Positions 1-5,684 of a stretch of DNA of 7,268 nt are shown piece by piece (the first letter of the stretch is position 1; each line of letters starts with the position of its first letter). Below the pieces are notes generated by a model. It searched no databases and had not been told where the DNA came from. It was given only the letters and a program-made list of their open reading frames with translations. This DNA comes from Candidatus Villigracilis proximus. Lineage in GTDB: Bacteria; Chloroflexota; Anaerolineae; Anaerolineales; Villigracilaceae. The stretch covers positions 1 to 7,268 of the forward strand of contig JADKBB010000054.1 of assembly GCA_016715195.1 (NCBI GenBank), given 5' to 3'. Made by a program: the position numbers and the translations under genes.

Positions 1-1906
1 ACCAAGCTCGAAGCCCAGCTCAAGGAGCTCGAAGAGAAGCACGCCTCGCGCAAGCTCACCGAGCGCCAGGAGGCCATCCTGGAAGAAGGCGTCGGCGCCT
101 GGCTCGCCGAGACGCTCGAGCTCCCGGAGGGGTGGAAGCACGACCCCGATATCGTCTGGCAGAAGCTCGGCATCACCTGGCTCGCATTCGACGAGGCCCA
201 CAACGGCAAGAACCTGCACATGCCGTCGAGCCGCGAGGGCGGCAGCGTGCCGAAGTTCATGGGCAACGAGGGTGAGGGCAGCCACCGCGCCTGGCACTGG
301 TACTTCCGCTGCTGCGACGTGCAGGCGCGCGGCGGTGAGGTGATCCTCGCCACCGCCACCCCCGCGTCCAATTCACCGCTGGAGTTCTACAACCTCGTCA
401 AGCTGATGGACGACAAGGCGTGGAGCCGGATTGGCATCCATGATCCAGAGGCGTTCATCGACCGCTTCTGCCTGCTCGAACCCGAGGAGGTGGTGAACGT
501 CGAGATGGAGACCGAGACGCGCATGGCGTGTGTCGGCTTCAAGAACCTCGACGAGCTCCGGAGCGTCGTCATGAAGCTCTGGGAGTTCAAGACGGCCAAA
601 CAGGCAGCCCTCCGGCTGCCCACGCCGCGGATCGATCGCGTCTTCGTCGACATGGATGCCGCGCAGGAGGAGAAGTACCAGCGGTACGTCGAGGAGATCG
701 AGCGCGCGCTCGCCAATCCCAAGGAGGGCGCGCACAAGATCCTCGGCCTCCTGCAACGGATGGCGAGCGTCGCCCAGCACGCCCAGCTCGATGAGAAGTT
801 CGAGTGGAGCAACGCGCACATGGTCTCGTCGCCGCACTCGCCGAAGTTCGACGCCTTGGCCAAGCGCGTGCTCGCGCTGCGCGGCTGCGGTCACATCGTC
901 TTCTCCGACTACGTCTCGGCGCACGTGTGGATTCGCGACGTGCTCGTCGAGGCGGGTATCCCCGCCCAGCGGATCGGCATCCTCAACGCCGTCGTCGCGC
1001 CCACCGCGGCCGATCGGCAGCGAACCGCGCGCGAGTTCAACGGCAGCGACGCCGTCGCCCCCAAGTACGACGTGCTCATCGCCAACACCATCGGCGAGGA
1101 GGGCGTCGATCTCCAGCGCCGCGCCTGCGCGATTCACCACATGGATATCGGCTGGACGCCGAAGAAGTTCGATCAGCGCAACGGCCGCGGTTACCGGCAG
1201 GGCAACACGCTCGCGAACATCGAGATCCTCTATTACATCGCCAACCGCTCCCAGGACGGCAGCCGCCTCGACATGGTGCGCGGCAAGCAGAACTGGATCA
1301 GCAGCCTGCTCGAAGGCGAGGGCAAGGAGGTCAATAACCCCGCGGCGCAATCCACGCTGACGCGCAAGGAGCTCTTGGTGCTCATCAGCCGTGACCCGGA
1401 GAAGACCCGGGCGCGGCTCGAAGCGGCCGAGGCCGAGCGCGACGAGGAGCGCCGGAAGAAGGCCGCCGCCGCCGCATCCGGCACGCTGCGCGCGGTCGCC
1501 AACCGCTTCGAGCGGGCCCGCACCGAGCCCAACCCGACGCTCGCCGCCGAGCACCTCTCGGTCGCGCGGCAGAAGCTCGCCGGGCTCGCCAAGGTCGACC
1601 CGACCATCTGGCCGTGGATGGCATGGGCGCAGGAGGCCGAGCGCCACTCGATGCTCGTGCCGAAGGAGGGCGGCCCCGTCTACGAGGGGCTGCGCGTGGC
1701 GATGCCGCGTCTGCTCGATCGCTCGATGATCGATCATGCGGAGTTCGGGCGCATCAGCGTGTTCACCCTGTCTTCGCTCGGGATCGGGATGCGGGGTGGC
1801 CGGCGCTGCGCCCTGGGAGCTCGTCCCGATCGCTCGGATCGTGGAGATGCGCCTCACGCCGGAGATGCGCATCGCCGAGGGGCAGTCACGCATGGCCGGC
1901 GGATGA
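1..1906 (+). CDS. DEAH-box SF2 helicase, DarB/strawberry-notch-like (5' partial, one apparent frameshift)
   Basis: This is the C-terminal part of an ATP-dependent superfamily 2 helicase-like protein; the Walker A region lies upstream of the window. The reading frame is open from base 1. Visible motifs are a charged helical stretch (bases 1-80), motif II DEAH (190-201), motif III ATATPAS (349-369), the second RecA lobe with HIVFSDY (892-912), motif V TIGEEGVDLQ (1087-1116) and motif VI QRNGRGYRQGN (1174-1206). A charged Ala/Arg/Glu helix follows (about 1400-1530). The context LGITWLAFDEAHNGKNL and the motif VI form resemble large helicases of phages and mobile elements such as DarB, often joined to an N6-adenine methyltransferase; this is from memory of the family. 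After the GGGG at 1793-1796 the frame becomes Arg-rich, while the next frame gives AAPWELVPIARIVEMRLTPE and ends at TGA 1904-1906. The uncorrected frame would instead stop at 1932. The helicase assignment is firm; the true C-terminus is not. Confidence 0.85.
1793..1796 (+). other. Apparent +1 frameshift in helicase gene (GGGG run)
   Basis: The helicase frame reads SVFTLSSLGIGMR up to this run and then turns into low-complexity Arg-rich sequence. Removing one G gives GMRVAGAAPWELVPIARIVE with G/C-ending codons. The extra base may be a sequencing error or a real mutation. Confidence 0.65.
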
Positions 1907-1928
1907 CCAGGCGGGCCTCGACCACGCG

Positions 1929-2334
1929 ATGACGGAGAAGTGGATCCCGCGCCTGCGCAGCGGCGCGGAGACCAGCAGAGCGTGGACCGAGCTCGCTTGG
2001 ACCCGCGCGCCCGACTCGTTCATCGAGAGGCAGTGTGGGCGGTGGGGCGCCGAGATCGTGCGCGCCATGGCGTCGACCGGGGGCTGGGCCGCAAACCTGC
2101 GTGTGCCGGTGGTTACGCGCGGGCGGCTCGTGTTCGGCCTGACCCCCGGCCATGGCGAAGTCATCCCGCCGACGCTCGCCGGGTGGCAACGCTTCCTCCA
2201 TCTCGCGCCTGCATCCGGTGAGAAGTTCGGCGAGATCGAGGATGTCGGGCGGTGGTGGTTCGGCCGCACCGGCCCGCACCGTCCGCGGCGCGGACGACCT
2301 GCTTTCGGCGGCGCGTGGAGAAGCCGCCGAGTGA
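1929..2334 (+). CDS. Unrecognised small protein, or frameshifted C-terminal extension of the helicase
   Basis: The first ATG in this frame is at 1929 and gives MTEKWIPRLRSGAETSRAW, followed by a Trp-rich mixed alpha/beta-looking sequence (VPVVTRGRLVFGLTPGHGEV, then EIEDVGRWWFG near 2238-2264). Around CCC 2273-2275 the frame becomes Arg/Pro-rich, and the next frame continues with RTVRGADDLLSAARGEAAE to TGA 2332-2334, so one extra base is suspected. No clear Shine-Dalgarno lies at a normal distance before 1929. The sequence just upstream in this frame (DDQAGLDHA) also looks coding, and dropping one G before 1903 would fuse it directly to the helicase end. The three suspected extra bases (1793-1796, about 1902, 2273-2275) sum to one codon, so the helicase may originally have run to 2334. 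I recognise no family. The stop overlaps the GTG start of the next gene. Confidence 0.5.
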
Positions 2335-2526
2335 AGGAGAGCACCGCCGAGAGTCCGGAAAGAGAAGACCCGATCGACGAAGGCGAGGAGCGCGAGCCGC
2401 GCGGGGAGCCGGCCGCCGAGTTCATGCGGGCTCGCGCTGATGCACGCACGCGGTCAGGGGTGCGGAGGCGGGGGCGTGACGCCGCCATCGCAATGGCGAC
2501 GCGACGAGAGGGGGTTGCAGGGGTGA
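2331..2526 (+). CDS. Small acidic hypothetical protein (about 64 aa if frame-repaired)
   Basis: A GTG at 2331 overlaps the preceding TGA (GTGA), with GGAG at 2317-2320 ten bases upstream. It opens an acidic sequence, KESTAESPEREDPIDEGEER, then GEPAAEFMR. At the GGG run 2428-2430 the original frame becomes a basic stretch with poor third positions. Dropping one G continues as LALMHARGQGCGGGGVTPPS and ends at TGA 2524-2526, which again overlaps a GTG start. Two independent 4-base overlaps at its ends support the gene, but both halves are short and the frame change is inferred. Without repair, the first frame simply runs on into the next gene, so an alternative is that this segment is the N-terminus of the following protein. 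No family is recognised. Confidence 0.4.
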
Positions 2527-4422
2527 AGCCGAGGGAGACGACCGGCGCGACGCAACCGGTGGACACGGCCGCTCCCGAGATCGATCCGAAGGAGCTCGGC
2601 AAGCTCGCCAAGCACGCAGGGGTCAAGCTCGGTGCGCTCGCGGGCAAGACCGGCGGCGCCGGGGGCAAGGTCCTCGGTGCCATGGGAAGCGGGCTCAGCG
2701 GCGCGGCCACCGGGGCGGGTGTCGGCGCCTCCATCGGCTCGGTGATCCCGGGGATCGGGACGGCGATCGGCGGCGCGATCGGGGCCATCGGCGGCGCCAT
2801 CGCCGGGGTGGTCCGAGCCATCTTCGGAGGCGGACCGCGCAAGCTCAAGCCGCGCGAGCGGCGCATGCTCATGCGTGGACTGCGCATCTTCAAGAAGCGC
2901 CGACTGCCGGGCGCATTTCACGACGCGGTCCTCTACGTCTACAACCGTGCCGCCTATCGACGTCGGCGCGCCAAGGGGCGATTGCCGGGTCAGATCGAGG
3001 CGCGCCTCCTGAAAGAAGCGGGCTTATGCCGCGCGCGCGGAGAAGATCGATCGGCTCTATGGCGAGCGCATTCGGAGCCAGCTCGCGCACCTGCCGCCCG
3101 ACTTCCGCACCCTCGTCGGCGTCGCCGCCGTGACCGGCCACTCGCGCGATCTCTACTTCGCGCTCCGCCGCGCCCTCGCCCAACGCAACGCGCTCACGGC
3201 TCAGGCCGGCGCGACCTCGCCTGCGCCGTCGCAGGCCCAGCCCGAGCTCGCCCAAACCGATCCGCAGGCCGATCCGCAGGCTCCCGAGCAGGGCGAGGCG
3301 CCGGAGATCGAGGACGAGCCGGTGCCTCCGAGCGCGATCCCGGACGGTAGCGAGCTCGAGATCGAGGAGCAGGAGGCCGGCGATCCCGGGTCCGTCGTCA
3401 TGCGCTCGGTGGTCGATGTGGTCGACGCCGGAGATGCGGTCTTCGCGTGGCGACCGATCCGCGTGACGTTCCAGCGGAGCCCGAGCGCCGAGCCGCTGGT
3501 CGGCACGTTCTGGGTCTTCGTCGATGCGCTCAAGGATCGCGTCACCGGCCTGCGCTGGCCGTGCTCGGCCGCCGAGACGCAGATGGTCGCGGACAAGATC
3601 CTCGTCACGCCGCGCGACTTGCCGCACTGGTGGGGCCCGCTCCACGCCGAGCCGCTTCCGTGTCTGATGATGACCACGCGGCTGATGTGCGCGCGGTGGC
3701 TGCACGCGCGCCAGACGCGCGAGATCATCGCGCCCCATCCCGAGCCGACGACGGACCTGCTCCTCGCCGCCTCCACGCGCATGAACCGCGCGATCGATGC
3801 GGACCTCGCGCGACTGGGGACGCAGACTCCGTGGGTCGCGGACCCGGGGAAGATCTGGGCCCTTCATCATCGGCTCTTCGACGGCACGAGCGCGGGGGCC
3901 GTCAACTACGGCTGGCACGTCGACCCGTTCGTGACGCCGGTGCCGCTCCAGTTGTCGTCGAACGCGGCGATCCCGGGCGTGTCGCTCATCCAGTCCGCGG
4001 GCGGCAAGCACGGCGCGGATCACCTCGACTACTCGCAGATCCTCATGCTCGTGGCCCCCTGGTGCATGGTCGCGCGGCCGGGCCAGGGGGCGCCGGAGCC
4101 GATGCGCACCGCCGACGTGTATCGGAGCGCCGAGCTCGCGGGGCTCGTCACCGACAACGCGCGACCGCTGCCGAGCGTGCGCCAGCCGTTCGATGCGGCG
4201 AGCGTGTGGGCGGCGCGGCGCGCGTTCTGGGACGAGCAGCAGCGCATCCATGAAGGCCAGCAGCGACGCCGGCTCGGGCGGCTCGACGTTCGGCGACGGC
4301 CCGAGGACACGGGCCATGCTGGGTTCGACGGCGAGGCGCGGCGCGCATCGAGACGGGCGATCGCGGGGCCGCGCTCGCACGACCCGTTCGCGCCGCTCAC
4401 GCGGGGAAGGAGGGTCTCGTGA
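2523..4422 (+). CDS. Glycine-zipper protein with C-terminal His/Asp-cluster domain (one frameshift), function unknown
   Basis: The repaired product is about 632 residues. GTG 2523 sits in a GTGA overlap with AGGGG at 2509-2514 upstream. In order it has a Lys/Ala/Gly stretch (residues 20-53); a hydrophobic glycine-zipper segment with GxxxG-type spacing such as IGTAIGGAIGAIGGAIAGVV (within 54-104), a possible membrane or oligomerisation segment; a strongly basic helix (106-150); and a disordered Pro/Gln/Glu linker (about 229-293). The C-terminal domain contains NYGWHVD (3904-3924) and KHGADHLDYSQ (4006-4038), then MRTADVYRSAELAGLV. His465, His496, Asp499, His500 and Asp502 could bind a metal, as in some peptidases, but I cannot place the family. 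At 3024-3025 one extra T breaks the frame: before it is ARLLKEAG, after it YAARAEKIDRLYGERIRSQL. The stop at 4420-4422 overlaps the next start. The last 60 residues are of uncertain frame. Confidence 0.7.
3024..3025 (+). other. Apparent +1 frameshift in the glycine-zipper gene (TT)
   Basis: The upstream frame reads ARLLKEAG and then Arg/Pro-rich non-protein-like sequence up to a stop at about 3350. With one T removed it reads KEAGYAARAEKIDRLYGERI and continues without interruption to 4422. The continuous long frame downstream has no start codon before GTG 3130, although protein-like sequence begins about 100 bases earlier, which supports one broken gene rather than two genes. Confidence 0.75.
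4407..4413 (+). promoter_or_regulatory. Strong ribosome binding site AAGGAGG
   Basis: A near-perfect Shine-Dalgarno lies five bases before GTG 4419, inside the end of the upstream gene. It fixes the start of the zinc-ribbon-like gene and supports the upstream stop at 4420-4422 (GTGA overlap). Confidence 0.8.
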
Positions 4423-5606
4423 GCTCGCGCGACGCTCGTCGGGTAGAGCCGCAGGCAGCGCTGGTCGTGTCCGCCGTCGTCGATGATGCGCGCGAGTCGG
4501 CGCGATGCACGCTCTGCGGCGGCCCGGCCCAGCTCTGCGGCGGAGCACGCCGTTGCACGGGGTTCGACGGCTCACCGCGCGAGCTGCGGTGGCTGACCGC
4601 GATCCGCTCCATCTACGGGGGCCTCGTGCTCACGCGCTCGCCGGCGGCGCCGTGGGGCGGCGCGCTGCTGCGCTTCGGCCGCCTGCTCGTCGCGGGCGAT
4701 GGCGCTCCGCCGACGATCGCGAGCATCGCCGGGGAGCACGCCAACCCGGGCTGCGCGGGCTCGGGCGTGGGCACCGCGGAGCTCGCCCTCGCCTACCTCC
4801 ACAACGGCGATCTCGGGCGGCTCTCGGAGCTGTCACGACGGCTGCGCGAGGACCGCGCGCCGTGGCTCGTGGATCTCGCCGCGCTCGGCCCGCGCGCAGC
4901 AGCGGCGACGCCGCTCGATCGCGAGCGCTTCCAGCTCTTCGCGGTGATCTGCGACGACTGCGCCCACGCCGGAGAACCGCTGGATGCGCTCTACGAAGAG
5001 GTCGCTACGTACGACGACGCGATCCGCTGTCCGCGCTGCTGCGCCCTGTCGGCGCATCCCCTGCCAGGCGTGAAGATCGGTGAGCCGCATCCGGTGGCGC
5101 GCTGCCTGCCCGGCAGCTCGGCGGAGCGCACCTGCATCATGCACGACGGCGGCGAGGTCGACGCCGAGGGGCTCTGCGTCGATGGGCGCGTGATCTTCGA
5201 TCGGGCGCTGATCGAGGTCTCCAAGATCGCCCGAGCGCGGACGCCGTTCGAGCGCGAGCTGGTGCAGGCGTTCGTGCGTGCGCGGCGCCGCGCTCTGAAC
5301 GCCCAAGTCGACGACGCCGCGCTCGCGCGGGAGGTGGTGACGTCGCCCGAGCTGATGCCGTTCTTCGCCGCGCTGGCCGCGACCAACCCCGAAGTGGCGG
5401 AGGATCTCGCGCAGATCGCCGGCGCTCCGCTCGACCCCGCCGCGGCGGATCCGGGCGTGCGCGCGGCGATGAGCGCGGGAGGTGGCCTCACCGGGCTCAT
5501 CGCGACGGGCAAGGCGGCGCTCGAGATCCTGCTCGGCAAGCCGCGCGAGCTCACCCCTGCTCGTCCACCGCGACGGCGCCAGCGGCGCAAGGAGATCGAA
5601 CGATGA
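4419..5606 (+). CDS. Cysteine-pair (zinc-ribbon-like) protein of unknown function, 395 aa
   Basis: This is the only long gene here that reads cleanly in one frame from a well-supported start (GTG with AAGGAGG five bases upstream). Residues 30-46 hold C-x2-C-x6-C-x5-C (CTLCGG, then two further Cys). Residues 178-208 hold CDDC and CPRCC, a C-x2-C pair repeated with 22 residues between, which is normal zinc-ribbon spacing. Between them is an Ala/Leu-rich helical region; after them come GRVIFDRALIEVSKIARA and a helical C-terminal half with TSPELMPFFAALAATNPEVA. The end is a hydrophobic helix followed by a basic tail (PPRRRQRRKEIER). There is no signal peptide. Zinc binding is inferred from spacing only; binding to DNA, RNA or protein would all fit. 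I recognise no family. It is translationally coupled on both sides (GTGA at 4419, ATGA at 5603), so it is probably co-produced with its neighbours. Confidence 0.8.
   Translation: MSSRDARRVEPQAALVVSAVVDDARESARCTLCGGPAQLCGGARRCTGFDGSPRELRWLTAIRSIYGGLVLTRSPAAPWGGALLRFGRLLVAGDGAPPTIASIAGEHANPGCAGSGVGTAELALAYLHNGDLGRLSELSRRLREDRAPWLVDLAALGPRAAAATPLDRERFQLFAVICDDCAHAGEPLDALYEEVATYDDAIRCPRCCALSAHPLPGVKIGEPHPVARCLPGSSAERTCIMHDGGEVDAEGLCVDGRVIFDRALIEVSKIARARTPFERELVQAFVRARRRALNAQVDDAALAREVVTSPELMPFFAALAATNPEVAEDLAQIAGAPLDPAAADPGVRAAMSAGGGLTGLIATGKAALEILLGKPRELTPARPPRRRQRRKEIER
5589..5594 (+). promoter_or_regulatory. Ribosome binding site AAGGAG
   Basis: AAGGAG lies eight bases before ATG 5603, within the last codons of the zinc-ribbon-like gene. 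It is the main argument that the very short ORF at 5603-5680 is translated. Confidence 0.5.
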
Positions 5607-5680
5607 GCGGCTTCGGACAGCCCCGCAGGGAAGGTGTCGAGAGGTGGGCCGAGAACGGCCCTCGGAAGGAAGTCAGGTAA
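5603..5680 (+). CDS. Possible 25-residue peptide ORF
   Basis: The ATG overlaps the preceding TGA (ATGA) and has AAGGAG eight bases upstream. The product starts MSGFGQPRREGVERW and ends in TAA 5678-5680, four bases before the next candidate start at 5685. It is short and charged with no recognisable domain. It may be a real micro-protein, a leader that couples translation of the next gene, or the stump of a longer gene broken by an indel like those seen elsewhere here. The start signals are better than the coding evidence. Confidence 0.35.
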   Translation: MSGFGQPRREGVERWAENGPRKEVR

Positions 5681-5684
5681 CGCC

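Noticed and set aside
373..1893. Long open frame of 506 codons on the minus strand
   Set aside because: It is antisense to the motif-bearing helicase. The product is rich in Arg/His/Asp/Leu without motifs, as expected for the mirror of a GC-biased gene.
1903..1932. ATG at 1903 overlapping the helicase TGA as a coupled start
   Set aside because: It gives only nine codons (MTRRASTTR) before a stop, so it is not a credible gene.
2252..2440. Small Arg-rich ORF ending in a TGATG overlap at 2440
   Set aside because: Its composition is typical of an off-frame reading; the KESTAESPEREDP frame over the same bases is more protein-like and has its own GTGA overlap.
2890..4575. Long open frame of 561 codons on the minus strand
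   Set aside because: It overlaps the glycine-zipper gene and the start of the zinc-ribbon gene on the opposite strand. It is Arg/Pro/His-rich with no domain, while the + strand has coupled starts and a strong ribosome site.
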